Shown here: one piece after another, positions 24,340 to 33,094 of the stretch | Numbering within the stretch: the stretch's first letter is position 1 | How the letters are laid out: each line of letters begins with the position of its first letter | Assembly: GCA_965218765.1 (NCBI GenBank) | Contig: CBDCLU010000002.1 | Span: 1,612,001 to 1,676,000, forward strand | Length of the DNA stretch: 64,000 bases | Source: JBBPYC01 sp965218765 | GTDB taxonomy: Bacteria > Pseudomonadota > Gammaproteobacteria > Burkholderiales > Burkholderiaceae_C | Direction: 5' to 3' | Made by a program: the position numbers and the translations under genes | The notes under the pieces: generated by a model | The model's database searches: none | Seen by the model: only the letters and a program-made list of their open reading frames with translations | Told to the model about the DNA's origin: nothing

Positions 24340-24780
24340 CTACATCGTGCGCACCACCAGCACCGGTACCGGGGAGCGGCCGAGCACGCGCAGCGTGACG
24401 CTGCCCAGCAGCAGCTTTTCGATCCCGTGGCGGCCGTGCGAACCCATCACGATCAGGTCGGCGCCGGTGGTCTGCACCGTGTTGAGAATGCCGTCGTGGA
24501 TCACGTGGTCCTCGATCACCGACTGTTCACAGACCAAGTCGCGGCCGGTTAGCACGGCCTGCGCGCGCTCGAGCGCGCCTTGCGCGTTCGCCTTGGCAGC
24601 GTTCAGATATTCGGCCTGGCCGAACACGTAATCGCCGCCCAGGCCGGTGAATGGATAGTTGTCCACCACGCTGACCAGCGTGATCTTCGAGTCGAACGCT
24701 TTCGCGAGTTCAGCTGCCTTGTCGACTGCCTGCATAGCGGTTTCCGAGCCGTCGACCGGCACCACGATGTGCTTGAACAT
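24340..24780 (-). CDS. Universal stress protein A family
   Basis: 146 aa. MFKHIVVPVDGSETAMQAV opens the fold and the C-terminal ATP-binding motif is MGSHGRHGIEKLLLGSVTLRVL (shown in part: GSHGRHG and GSVTLRVL). USP proteins bind ATP and promote survival under stress. The ATG at 24780 is chosen because it opens the conserved strand. The ribosome-binding site lies in a GGAAGGAAGGAAG tract, see the tetranucleotide repeat at 24785. It is convergent with the FabG-like gene. Confidence 0.88.
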   Translation of the reverse strand: MFKHIVVPVDGSETAMQAVDKAAELAKAFDSKITLVSVVDNYPFTGLGGDYVFGQAEYLNAAKANAQGALERAQAVLTGRDLVCEQSVIEDHVIHDGILNTVQTTGADLIVMGSHGRHGIEKLLLGSVTLRVLGRSPVPVLVVRTM

Positions 24781-24784
24781 GAAT

Positions 24785-24812
24785 TTCTTCCTTCCTTCCT
24801 GCCTGCCTGCCG
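24785..24812. repeat. Tetranucleotide repeats covering the ribosome-binding site of the USP gene
   Basis: On the plus strand three TTCC units are followed by three TGCC units. On the coding strand this reads GGCA repeats then GGAA repeats ending 5 bases before the ATG. Copy-number change would alter Shine-Dalgarno strength. Confidence 0.5.
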
Positions 24813-24915
24813 CGGAAATCGACGCATCGGGCATGCTGCGCAGCCGGGATGCTTGGCGTTTTCAGCATAGCGAGGGCTCCGGCTGCTGGCAATCGGGGAT
24901 AGCCGAAGGACGGCT

Positions 24916-25668
24916 TCAGTCGCCCTGAAAACCGCCCGCGCGGTAGGTCAGCACCAGCGTGTCGCGCCAGCCGGTCGCGATGCCCGGCTGCGGCGGCTGC
25001 AGCGGCTGGATCGGCGTGGTCTCATGGATCACGCGTGCATCGTCGAGCAGCAGCAGGCTCCAGGGCTCGGTCATCGTGAAACGCTGGCCGTTCGGCCCCG
25101 CCGCATCGAACACGCGCGTCTCGCCGCCTTTCACGCCGTGGCGCGCGGCCAGCAGCACGGCGACCACGTCGACACCATCGCGGTGCGCGCCTTCCGGCGT
25201 CGGCCGGCCGATGCCGTCGGATGTGTCGATGCGGAACTGGTGCGCCTCGATGAACCAGGGCCGATCGCCCTTGAGCGCGCTGCACAGGCCGCCGACGCCG
25301 CGCAGCAATGCCTGCCAGCTAGGCGCGCCGGTGACGGTTTCGGCAACCGGATTGAACCAGCGCTGCATGCCGCCATGCAGCGCGTTGTATTCGACCGGCT
25401 GCCAGTGCGCGCGCCGCGGTGCTGCGGCGAGCAAATCGCCTTGCTGCACGAAACACGCATGGCGGCGGCGCCGGTAGCGGCCGCCGTCTTTCAGGTAGTC
25501 GTCCGGCGGCAGATCCTCCCAGCCCGGCAGCAACGCGTCGAGCTGCCCGATGTCCGCGCCGATCAGCTCGCCCACTGCGGCTGGACTGAGGACGGCAAAG
25601 CCGTGCACCTCAAGTTGCTTGACAGAGTCGGCTGCAGCCGTGTACGGCGGGGGAAAGGCAAGCGTCAT
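24916..25668 (-). CDS. 2-oxoglutarate/Fe(II) dioxygenase family protein
   Basis: 250 aa. The His-x-Asp iron-binding motif is in EGAHRDGVDVVAVLLA, and the second His is in LLLLDDARVIHETTPI, followed by a late Arg (GWRDTLVLTYR) suitable for 2-oxoglutarate. The layout matches the 2OG-Fe dioxygenase family that includes amino-acid hydroxylases such as isoleucine dioxygenase. The conserved GRYRRRRHACF segment lies near residue 65. The substrate cannot be told. It precedes the TlpA-like gene on the same strand but is separately spaced (71 bases). Confidence 0.8.
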   Translation of the reverse strand: MTLAFPPPYTAAADSVKQLEVHGFAVLSPAAVGELIGADIGQLDALLPGWEDLPPDDYLKDGGRYRRRRHACFVQQGDLLAAAPRRAHWQPVEYNALHGGMQRWFNPVAETVTGAPSWQALLRGVGGLCSALKGDRPWFIEAHQFRIDTSDGIGRPTPEGAHRDGVDVVAVLLAARHGVKGGETRVFDAAGPNGQRFTMTEPWSLLLLDDARVIHETTPIQPLQPPQPGIATGWRDTLVLTYRAGGFQGD

Positions 25669-25739
25669 GGCAACAGATTATCTGGCGCGCGCATCAGCGG
25701 CTCGCTGCCAGCACGGATCAATTCGGCGTCGAGCCGCCC

Positions 25740-26309
25740 TCACACAGACATCGCCAACGCGTGCCGCGCGAGATCGAACAGGTCCTCCTCGAACATTTCG
25801 CCCGGCACCACCTGCGCCAGCCGACCCCGGCGGTCGATCACGCAGGTCAGCGGAATCACCTTGCGGGTCGTGATGCGCGCACGCAAACCAGACGCCGAAT
25901 CAAGCGCCACTGGGAAGCCGTAGCCGTTGCCCTGCATGTAGCGTCCGACCTTGTCGGCATCGCCATCCACCGATACCGCCAGCACGCGCAGGCCCTGCTC
26001 GCGCAGGCTGCGATGCAGCTTGCTCAGATGCGCGTTCTGGCGCTGGCAGAACGGGCACCACGTGGCCCAGAACTCGAGTAGCGATACCCGCCCCATCCAG
26101 TCGGCCGGCTCGATCACGCTGCCGTCGAGCAATGGCACCGCGGGCCAGTCGACGGCCTTCGGCAGCGCTGCTGCGCCGTCGCCCGCCGACTGCGCGCGAA
26201 CCTGCAACCCAGGCAACACCAACGTTGCAGCCAGCGTCGCACCGATCGCCCAGGCACGCCGGTCGAGCAGCGGCTGACCAAGCTCGGAACGGCGCTGTAT
26301 GCTGTTCAT
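25740..26309 (-). CDS. TlpA/ResA-like thioredoxin-fold protein
   Basis: 189 aa. The N-terminal segment to about residue 40 (GATLAATLVLPGLQVRA) is a signal or anchor. The redox motif is FWATWCPFCQRQN, followed by LRVLAVSVDGDADKV and the cis-Pro region VIPLTCVIDRRG. Such proteins reduce periplasmic disulfides, for example in cytochrome c or Sox maturation (SoxS/SoxW-like roles are known). It lies 140 bases downstream of a metallo-beta-lactamase-fold gene on the same strand and near the sox cluster, so a link to sulfur metabolism is inferred only. Confidence 0.82.
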   Translation of the reverse strand: MNSIQRRSELGQPLLDRRAWAIGATLAATLVLPGLQVRAQSAGDGAAALPKAVDWPAVPLLDGSVIEPADWMGRVSLLEFWATWCPFCQRQNAHLSKLHRSLREQGLRVLAVSVDGDADKVGRYMQGNGYGFPVALDSASGLRARITTRKVIPLTCVIDRRGRLAQVVPGEMFEEDLFDLARHALAMSV

Positions 26310-26449
26310 GTCTTCTCCTCGACCGATATGGGCGGCGAACCAACGTCAAAAAGCTGCGCAGCTGGCAAAGACCGGACCGCAGGCCCCGCTTGCGTGGAGC
26401 GCGAACTTGCAGCCGATCCTAAAAAGCGGCGTCGCTCCCGGGGCAAACA

Positions 26450-27454
26450 TCACTTCAAGCCCTGCTGCTGCATCAGCAAATACGTGTTGTACGCGTTTAT
26501 CCGGTTTGCCGCACCGAACAGTGGCAACCGATCGAAGCGAGACCAGTCGACCTTGGCGTATGCCTCCTCGAACGGCTCCAGGTTGTCCGCCGCCTGCTTC
26601 ATCGACTGGCGCAGGAACAGCAGGTAGTCGCGCGTGCCCTGCAGATCGGCGAGCGGGTCGGTCGATACCGGTCCATGACCGGGCACGAGCACTTTCGGTC
26701 TCAGGTCGATCAGCTGCTGCAGCGAAGCGATCCAGCGCGCACTGTCGGCTTGGCCCACGTAGGGAATGCGGCCGCGGAACACCAGGTCGCCGGAAAACAG
26801 CACGCCGCGCGCGGGCAGGTAGACCGCCAGATCCTCAGGCGTGTGCGCAGGCCCGACGTGCCGGATCACGAAATCGAACGAGCCGACCCTCAACGTGGTC
26901 CGCTCGCCGTCCAGCCAACGGTCCGGTGGCACCAGCCGGGTCTGCTCGTCGATCCAGGGCTTCAGGTCGGTGCGGCTCGCCTGCAGCCGCAGGCGCGCCT
27001 GTTCGGAGTTCAGATATTCCTGGCCTTCGCGATGCGCAAGGATCGTGGCGCCGACCTGCTTGAATGCCTGCAGTCCATACACGTGATCCGCGTGATAGTG
27101 CGTCACGATCAGGTAGCGGATCGGCTGCGTCGTGACACGCCCGATCGCCGCGATCAGCGCTTCTGCAAGTGCCGGCGCACCCAGAGCATCGATCACGACC
27201 ACGCCGTCGTCGGTGACCACGAAGCCAGCGTTCGAGATGAAGTTGCGGTTTGCCGCCGAACCCACTGCCGCTTCGCCCTGCACGAACCAGACGTTGTCGG
27301 CGACTTGCTGCGGATGCAGCTCGGGCGCAGGCAACGCAGCGTCAGCAGGGCACGGCGCCGCAACGAGCGCGAACAGGCCGAGCACCAGAGCCGAGGCCCA
27401 TGCCGACCCCCGTCGCACCAACCGACCAGTCCACCATCCACGCCATGCATTCAT
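26450..27454 (-). CDS. Metallo-beta-lactamase-fold hydrolase (SoxH/quinoprotein-relay type)
   Basis: 334-aa exported protein. The signal region ends near CPADAALPAP. The zinc motif is VTHYHADHVYG, with HREGQ, GPAHTPEDLAVYLP and LFSGDLVFRGRIPYVG, and a final VPGHGPV. These fit the periplasmic subgroup found beside sox or quinoprotein dehydrogenase genes. The ATG at 27454 is chosen because it immediately precedes the signal sequence; a much longer in-frame extension upstream overlaps the divergent gene's promoter. It is divergent from the ICMT-like gene and close to the sox operon. The substrate is unknown. Confidence 0.8.
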   Translation of the reverse strand: MNAWRGWWTGRLVRRGSAWASALVLGLFALVAAPCPADAALPAPELHPQQVADNVWFVQGEAAVGSAANRNFISNAGFVVTDDGVVVIDALGAPALAEALIAAIGRVTTQPIRYLIVTHYHADHVYGLQAFKQVGATILAHREGQEYLNSEQARLRLQASRTDLKPWIDEQTRLVPPDRWLDGERTTLRVGSFDFVIRHVGPAHTPEDLAVYLPARGVLFSGDLVFRGRIPYVGQADSARWIASLQQLIDLRPKVLVPGHGPVSTDPLADLQGTRDYLLFLRQSMKQAADNLEPFEEAYAKVDWSRFDRLPLFGAANRINAYNTYLLMQQQGLK

Positions 27455-27609
27455 CGCATCCGGCCTGACTGGCGACTGATCAAATGAACGAAAGCGACCG
27501 AAGCCATCGCCACCGCAGAATAACGCCGAGCACCTCGCCATCCGCGATGCCGACTGAAGCGGCCATGGTCGTGCATGGAAACCGGTCCAACCTGCAAAGG
27601 GAATAACAG

Positions 27610-28086
27610 ATGAGCCAACGGTTCGAGCCAGCCGAGCGCGACCAGCGAATCGGCACCGTGCTGGTTGCGCTGCAATTCCTGCTGATCGCGGCGTTGGCAT
27701 CTGGTGCAGCGTATGCGCTGATGCATCGCCCAGCGCCGGGACTGGCATGGGGTGCGGCTGTGGCGGGTCTGCTGCTCGGCGGCTGGGCCTTGACTGCGAA
27801 TCGACCGGGCAACTTCAACATCCGTCCTGCGCCGCGCCCGGGCGCGACGCTGGTGCGAAGCGGCCCGTATCGCTTCATCCGGCATCCGATGTACAGCGCG
27901 GTGCTGCTGTGCGGATTGGCCGCCGCGCTCATGATCGGCAACTGGCCCGGTTGGCTGCTGGCAGCGGCGTTGGCGGCCGTGCTCGACCTGAAGGCCCGGC
28001 TCGAAGAACGCTGGCTCGCGCTTGCGCATCCAGACTACGCCGCATATCGAGCGCATGGCAAGCGGTTCGTGCCGCTGCTGTGGTGA
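27610..28086 (+). CDS. Isoprenylcysteine methyltransferase-like membrane protein
   Basis: 158 aa with about four membrane helices (LVALQFLLIAALASGAAYAL, LAWGAAVAGLLLGGWAL, SAVLLCGLAAALMIGNW, LLAAALAAVLDL). The family hallmark is GPYRFIRHPMYSAV, followed by EERWLALAHPDYAAYRAH. This is the ICMT/phospholipid methyltransferase-like superfamily that uses S-adenosylmethionine. It is preceded by AAAGGGAATAAC before the ATG. It is on the plus strand, facing the minus-strand DsrE and sox genes. Confidence 0.84.
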   Translation: MSQRFEPAERDQRIGTVLVALQFLLIAALASGAAYALMHRPAPGLAWGAAVAGLLLGGWALTANRPGNFNIRPAPRPGATLVRSGPYRFIRHPMYSAVLLCGLAAALMIGNWPGWLLAAALAAVLDLKARLEERWLALAHPDYAAYRAHGKRFVPLLW

Positions 28087-28114
28087 TGCAGAAACCCGCT
28101 CGGGCACCGATGCG

Positions 28115-28549
28115 CTACGGCTTGATGTAGGCCGAGCCCTGCTGCTGCAGCTTGGCCAGCCGCACCACGCCTGACGGCGTGAAGCCGGCTTCGAAGATGA
28201 ACTGGTTCTTGTCGATGCCGCGGTTCTTCAATGTGATCTCGCAGACCTCGAACGTGACGCCGCGGCTGACCAGCGCAGACACCGGGCCTGCGTACTCGCT
28301 GCCGTTCTTGTCCCGGGCGCCCTGCATCAGAAAGTCGACACCCTGCGCGTGCGTGACGACGATGATCTTCGCCTGTGGATCGGTATCCAGATGGTTCCTG
28401 ATGTTGCGCAGGCCTTTGAGCGCCTGGGCATCCGCGTCGTCGATGTGATAGACGACGTTGTCTTTGCCATCGCCGCCGGCTTGCGCGAAAGCGCCGCTCA
28501 TTGCGATGCCGAGCACCAGGCCCGCGACGATTTTCCAGAATCTGCCCAT
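28115..28549 (-). CDS. Periplasmic DsrE-family protein
   Basis: 144 aa. The signal peptide MGRFWKIVAGLVLGIAMSGA is cleaved near AFAQAGG. The mature part shows NVVYHIDDADAQALKGLRNI, IIVVTHAQGVDFLM and VSRGVTFEVCEITLKNRGI, the DsrE/DsrF-like fold with one cysteine in the CEITL position. DsrE proteins relay sulfur; exported members are often found beside sox genes. It lies directly downstream of soxB on the same strand (gap 80 bases), so it is probably cotranscribed. Confidence 0.82.
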   Translation of the reverse strand: MGRFWKIVAGLVLGIAMSGAFAQAGGDGKDNVVYHIDDADAQALKGLRNIRNHLDTDPQAKIIVVTHAQGVDFLMQGARDKNGSEYAGPVSALVSRGVTFEVCEITLKNRGIDKNQFIFEAGFTPSGVVRLAKLQQQGSAYIKP

Positions 28550-28629
28550 GATGGTTTCCCTGTTGTCGTGATCGATCCGGTGCGATCCGGCGCACCAGCC
28601 GTGCCGCCGGACGGCGGATTCATCTGACG

Positions 28630-30372
28630 CTACCCGGTCGCAATACCCGGATTGCCTTGCACGTCCGACAGCTTCGGCACATTCAATGCGCGCGCCTTCA
28701 CGGTGCCGCCCGGCTGCGACTGGAGCCAGTTTTCCACGTGTTCCCAGACCGGCCGCACGCCGGGCGCGGACTTCGCATCTTCCGCCACCGGCGCCCAGCC
28801 TGCCACCTTGTACTTCTTGTCCGCGTCGATCGGCTTGCCGGCCAGCCGCAGGTCCGAGATACGCGCGCCCATGGCGCCATTCGGGTTGCAGCTGTAGGTC
28901 AGGCCACCGACGCGCACCATGTCGCCGCCTTGCTGGTAATACGGATCGGGGTTGAACAGGTTGTCCGCGACGTCTTCGAGCACGGTCTTGATCGTGCTGC
29001 CGGCAAGCTCGTTCAAAGTCGCATACGGATAGGTGATCGCAAGCTGGTCCATCAGCAGCTCGCGCGTGATCACGTCACCGGGCAGCAGCGTGGTGCCCCA
29101 GCGAAAGCCCGGAGAGAACGCGATGTCCGCGCCCTGCACGTCGATCAACGCATCGCAGATCAGCTGGTCCCAGCTGCCGTTGAAATTGCCGCGCCGATAC
29201 AAGAGGCCGTCGGTCACGGCCAGCTTTTCAGAAAGCCTGGTTTCATACGGGGCACGCACTTTCGTGATCAGCGCATCCATCTCGGCATCGGCCTTGAGCT
29301 GGTTCGAGAACACCGGCAGCAGCCGATACCGGAAGTCGGCGACCCGGCCGTCCTTCACGTCGAAATCCATCACGCCGAGGAACTTGCCGTTGCTGCCCGC
29401 GTTGGTCACGAGCGTCTTGCCGCCCGCATTGGCGACGGAAACAGCGATCGGCACGCCGTCGTGCGTATGGCCGCCGAAGATCGCATCGACGCCGCGCACG
29501 CGACCTGCCAACTTCAGGTCCACGTCCATGCCGTTGTGGGACAGCACGACGACCACCTGCGCACCCTTGCCGCGCGCTTCGTCGACCATCTTCTGCAGGT
29601 TTTCTTCCTGGATGCCGAACGTCCAGTCGGCCACCAGATAGCGCGGATTCGCGATCGGCGTGTACGGGAACGCCTGCCCGATGATCGCGCACGGCACGCC
29701 GTTGACTTCGCGCATGACGTAAGGCGGAAACACCGGGTCCCCGAAGTCTGCCGTCTTCACGTTCTGCGCAACGAAGTCCACCTTGCCGTTGAAGTCTTTC
29801 TCGATGATCTCCTTGACCCGCTCCATGCCGTAGGTGAATTCCCAATGGCCGGTCATCACATCGACGCCGAGCAGCTTGGCTGCCTCCACCATGTCTTGCG
29901 CGTTCGTCCAAAGCGCGGTGGCCGAGCCCTGCCAGGTATCCCCACCGTCGAGCAGCAACGCGCCGGGACGGCTGGCCTTCATCTGTTGGACCAACGTGGC
30001 CAAGTGCGAGAAGCCGCCGAGCCGGCCGTAGCGCTGCGCAGCGTCCTCGAACCCGAGACACGTGAACGCATGCGCGAGATCGGTCTGCGGCGCGATGCCG
30101 GTGGCTTCGAGGAAATGCGTGCCGACCAGATGCGGCAGCTGCCCGCGCATGTCATCGACACCGATGTTCACACTCGGCTCGCGGAAGTAGACCGGCTTCA
30201 GCTGCGCATGGCAGTCGGTCATGTGCAGCAGCGACACGTTGCCGAAGCGCGGCAGATCGTACAGGCCGCTTTGCGCGGTCGCCGCATCGGCCTGCGCATG
30301 CCGGCCCAGCAGCATGCCGGCGGCGCCAGCCGCTGCCAGCGCCTGCAGGAATTCGCGCTTGCTGAGGCTCAT
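28630..30372 (-). CDS. soxB: SoxB thiosulfohydrolase
   Basis: 580 aa. An exported di-manganese hydrolase related to 5'-nucleotidases that releases sulfate from the thiosulfonate bound to SoxYZ. N-terminus SKREFLQALAAAGAAGMLLG is a Tat-like signal without the double Arg. Metal motifs are LLHMTDCHAQLKPVYF, LDGGDTWQGSATALW, TGHWEFTYG, VLSHNGMDVD and FGGHTHDGVPI. The ATG at 30372 is chosen because it opens the signal sequence. It is the last core gene in the soxCDYZAXB order, 31 bases after soxX. Confidence 0.94.
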   Translation of the reverse strand: MSLSKREFLQALAAAGAAGMLLGRHAQADAATAQSGLYDLPRFGNVSLLHMTDCHAQLKPVYFREPSVNIGVDDMRGQLPHLVGTHFLEATGIAPQTDLAHAFTCLGFEDAAQRYGRLGGFSHLATLVQQMKASRPGALLLDGGDTWQGSATALWTNAQDMVEAAKLLGVDVMTGHWEFTYGMERVKEIIEKDFNGKVDFVAQNVKTADFGDPVFPPYVMREVNGVPCAIIGQAFPYTPIANPRYLVADWTFGIQEENLQKMVDEARGKGAQVVVVLSHNGMDVDLKLAGRVRGVDAIFGGHTHDGVPIAVSVANAGGKTLVTNAGSNGKFLGVMDFDVKDGRVADFRYRLLPVFSNQLKADAEMDALITKVRAPYETRLSEKLAVTDGLLYRRGNFNGSWDQLICDALIDVQGADIAFSPGFRWGTTLLPGDVITRELLMDQLAITYPYATLNELAGSTIKTVLEDVADNLFNPDPYYQQGGDMVRVGGLTYSCNPNGAMGARISDLRLAGKPIDADKKYKVAGWAPVAEDAKSAPGVRPVWEHVENWLQSQPGGTVKARALNVPKLSDVQGNPGIATG

Positions 30373-30403
30373 GGACGAGTGCGCTTGTCGTTGATCAGCC
30401 GCC

Positions 30404-31069
30404 TCATTGGTTCGCGGGCGATTTCGGGTCAAGCAACAGCGCCATCAGGTCTTTCAACTGCGCCTCGTTCAGCATGCCCATGTGGCCGAAGCGCGGCATG
30501 CCCGAGCATGCGTTGTAGGCCTTCGCGTTGTAGAGCTTGCCCCAGGTGTATTCGACGATCGGTCTTGCGTCCGCGCTGGCCGGATCGGATACGCCGCGCA
30601 GCTTGCCGTACTGGTACAGACTCGGGCCGATCGTGCCGAACGAGATCTCGGATTTGCTGATCTGGTGACAGTTGTAGCAGTTGCCGCCGTTCTCGCTGTT
30701 GGCGGTCGATTTGTCGCGCCAGGTCATGCCGCCGCCGTCCTGCGCGAGCTTCTCGCCGGCCTTCCAGTCGCCGAGAAATACGCCGTCGGACGGCATCTTC
30801 ACGGTCTTGAGGTTTTCCGCTTCGATCGACTTCGCCAGCTCGGGCGCCAGCGGCTTGCCCAGCGCCTTCGAACATTCGTCATTCGAGCGGTCCTGCTCCA
30901 GCCGGTCCACCTTGGCGATGCCGCGATCGGTGAACGACGCTTTCAGCACCTGGTCGAGCTGTGCGTCGATGTCGTGGGTGGGTTGCTGGGCGTGTACGCC
31001 GGTGGTCGGCGCCAGCGATGCGCAGAGCACCGCAAGCGCCGCTGCAGAGGTCTTGAGAGTGGTTTGCAT
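30404..31069 (-). CDS. soxX: SoxX c-type cytochrome
   Basis: 221 aa with a signal peptide ending near VHAQQPT. One haem-binding motif CYNCH occupies residues 131-135, with a distal Met in the GMPRFGHMGML segment. SoxX is the electron-accepting partner of SoxA and together they attach thiosulfate to the SoxY cysteine. An N-terminal extension before the haem domain (residues 30-120, including ALGKPLAPELA) is typical of this beta-proteobacterial SoxX. It lies 21 bases downstream of soxA. Confidence 0.92.
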   Translation of the reverse strand: MQTTLKTSAAALAVLCASLAPTTGVHAQQPTHDIDAQLDQVLKASFTDRGIAKVDRLEQDRSNDECSKALGKPLAPELAKSIEAENLKTVKMPSDGVFLGDWKAGEKLAQDGGGMTWRDKSTANSENGGNCYNCHQISKSEISFGTIGPSLYQYGKLRGVSDPASADARPIVEYTWGKLYNAKAYNACSGMPRFGHMGMLNEAQLKDLMALLLDPKSPANQ

Positions 31070-31090
31070 GATGCGTCGAGCCTTCCTTCG

Positions 31091-31918
31091 TTAACGCTTG
31101 ATCGCCGGCGCGATCGATTCGGCGCCTTTCGCGTTCACGCCCATGAACACGCTCAACGCGATCGTCACGTCTGAGGCATAGCCGGGATACGGAAAGCGCT
31201 GCTGCCGGAAGCAGTCGTTGAGCCGTTGCTGCATGCTCCACAACTGGCCGTTGCTGACTCGATACGCCGGCCACGCGGCAAAGCCGATGCCGTCGCCCGG
31301 GTTGTGCGTGAGGTTCGGCAAATCCTGCAGCCGGATGCGCTTGCCGTCTTCGCCATGGCAGGTCGCGCAGGAAAAGTCGTATGGGCCGGCGCGGTAATAA
31401 AACGCGTGTTTGCCCAGCTCGAACATCTTCTTTTCCTGCGCATGCGACTGCGGCAGATTGAAATGATCGCCTCTCGATTCGGCGGAAATCCAGGCGACGT
31501 AGGCATCCATGTTCTTCTGCTCGTCGCGGCCGAATGGCGTCTTCGCGATCGCGGCGGCATCGAAGCCCTGCAGCTCCTGCATGCAGGTGAGCAATCGCGA
31601 CTCGAGGTCCTGCACCCGGTCGGTGTCGGCGAAGTAGCGCGGCAGTTCGACGAACGCACCCTTCACCACGCCCGCACCCTTGCCCAGGTCGCAGCGTTCG
31701 AGCGAAGCCTGCTTCGGCCCGCGCTTCTGCTTCCAGAGGTCTTCGCCCTTCGCCTCGTACAGCTCGGCCGGGTTGCCGTCGGCCAGCATCTGCCGATACT
31801 CGGCGATCGCGTCGGCGGTCGACTTCGCTGGTGGCTGTGGTTGCTGCTGCGCCGATGCGGTCAGCACGCCGGCCAGCATCCCAGCCAGCAACACTGCGAT
31901 CCGGTTGGTGTGGTTCAT
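31091..31918 (-). CDS. soxA: SoxA c-type cytochrome (L-cysteine S-thiosulfotransferase)
   Basis: 275 aa with a signal peptide cleaved near TASAQQQ. A single haem motif CATCH occupies 184-188. The active-site ligand Cys236 lies in LNDCFRQQRFPYPGY, the conserved site that carries a persulfide. The N-terminal domain has only Cys76 and Cys112 in place of a second haem motif, so this is a mono-haem SoxA. It forms SoxAX with the next gene and joins thiosulfate to SoxYZ. soxZ lies 71 bases upstream. Confidence 0.93.
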   Translation of the reverse strand: MNHTNRIAVLLAGMLAGVLTASAQQQPQPPAKSTADAIAEYRQMLADGNPAELYEAKGEDLWKQKRGPKQASLERCDLGKGAGVVKGAFVELPRYFADTDRVQDLESRLLTCMQELQGFDAAAIAKTPFGRDEQKNMDAYVAWISAESRGDHFNLPQSHAQEKKMFELGKHAFYYRAGPYDFSCATCHGEDGKRIRLQDLPNLTHNPGDGIGFAAWPAYRVSNGQLWSMQQRLNDCFRQQRFPYPGYASDVTIALSVFMGVNAKGAESIAPAIKR

Positions 31919-31989
31919 GGTCTCCTCTTTCGTTCGCTCTGTTTTCTCTGATGGGTGCCGCGTGTTCAGCTGTTGCGCCCATGCGCCCG

Positions 31990-32301
31990 TCAGCTCACGG
32001 TCGCTTCGTCGGTGCGGCTATCGCCGTGGTTGTCGACCCAGGTGATGCTGACCTTGTCGCCCGCCTTGCCCCCCTTGATGACGAACTGCATGTATGGGTT
32101 CTTGGCCACGGCCGGCCCCCACTGCGCGGTCATCACCGGCTTGCCGTTCAGCTCCGCCTTCACGGTCTGGATGAACCAAGCCGGAATCACCTTGCCGCTG
32201 CCGTCCTTGCGCTGGCCGGTCTCCATCTCGTGCGCCATCAACACGCGCACGGTCGTCTTGTCGCCCGCCGCCTGGGCACGAATACGCATCGGATCTGCCA
32301 T
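31990..32301 (-). CDS. soxZ: SoxZ sulfur-carrier complex subunit
   Basis: 103 aa. The family pattern is MRIRAQAAGDKTTVRVLMAH, then EMETGQRKD, VIPAWFIQTVKAELNGK and an end with VSITWVDNHGDS. SoxZ pairs with SoxY to form the periplasmic carrier of sulfur intermediates. The ATG at 32301 follows GAGGAG at about 8 bases, so it is preferred to an upstream start. There is no signal peptide; export with SoxY is known for the family. Confidence 0.92.
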   Translation of the reverse strand: MADPMRIRAQAAGDKTTVRVLMAHEMETGQRKDGSGKVIPAWFIQTVKAELNGKPVMTAQWGPAVAKNPYMQFVIKGGKAGDKVSITWVDNHGDSRTDEATVS

Positions 32302-32315
32302 GGTGTCGACTCCTC

Positions 32316-32508
32316 TCATCTATCAGATTCGGTAAAAAAAAGCGTTGATGTCAGCCGCCGCTCAAGCGCGATCCAGTTGAACTGAAACTGGCACGGCCCA
32401 TTCCAGCAGGGGCCCCGGAGCTGGCTCCGCCAGGCCGCAGGCGCCGCCCCCGGCGAGGGGGCAGGCGACAAGCCGACCGAAGGGAGCGAAGCCTGGGGGT
32501 GAGCCAGA
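32316..32508. repeat. GC-rich intergenic stretch between soxY and soxZ, repeat-like
   Basis: About 190 bases with GCCCCCGGCGAGGGGGC-type stems and GAAGGGAGCGAAGCC. The pattern resembles the GGGGGC/GAAGC intergenic repeats common in Comamonadaceae. It interrupts the usually tight soxYZ spacing. Only one copy is seen in the window, so the repeat label is inference. Confidence 0.4.
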
Positions 32509-32982
32509 TCAGCCGCCACAGCCACCCAACGTCACCTTGATCTCCTTTTGCGCATACAACGCGCTGCCGTCGTCCATCAGCGCCACCGCATAGACGTCGG
32601 ACGACTGGCCCATCTTCACGCGCGTGGACACGTTCGGCTCCATCATGTCGGTGATGTCGAACATCGCGGCCAGCATCGCCGGATTCTTCTCGACCAAGAT
32701 CAGCAGCCGCTTCACGCCCGCCTTGGTCGTGCCCGCGCCGACCGGCACGACGGCGCCGTTTTCGGCGATGTCCGGGCCGGTCACGGTGACCTCCTTGCTC
32801 TCGGTCGGCTTCGCGGTGACGCCGAGCGACTTCATCAGCTCATCCATCTTGTTCGTGTCGAACGCGGCCTTGTTCCAGTCAGCCGCATCGGCGGCCTGCG
32901 CGAACGCCGGCAGCAGGCCGAGCGTGGCCAGCATGGCCGCCACTCTGGTGGAATGGGTCAGCAGCTCTCTGCGGTTGTGCAT
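32509..32982 (-). CDS. soxY: SoxY sulfur-carrier subunit
   Basis: 157 aa. Tat-like signal NRRELLTHSTRVAAMLATLG is cleaved near AFAQAAD. The protein ends with the invariant carrier motif GGCGG, whose Cys holds the sulfur substrate. The core shows VTVTGPDIAENGAVVPVG and LLILVEKNPAMLAAMF. The ATG at 32982 starts the signal peptide; a longer in-frame extension has no family support. soxD lies 112 bases upstream. Confidence 0.93.
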   Translation of the reverse strand: MHNRRELLTHSTRVAAMLATLGLLPAFAQAADAADWNKAAFDTNKMDELMKSLGVTAKPTESKEVTVTGPDIAENGAVVPVGAGTTKAGVKRLLILVEKNPAMLAAMFDITDMMEPNVSTRVKMGQSSDVYAVALMDDGSALYAQKEIKVTLGGCGG

Positions 32983-33094
32983 GGTGTGGTTCTCCTCGGT
33001 TGAGCACGAACGCTCGTCGGTTGGCGTTATCCAGGAATCAAATGTTGGTTGCATGGCCCAAGCGATGGACCAAACCGGTGCGGCAGCATCCATT

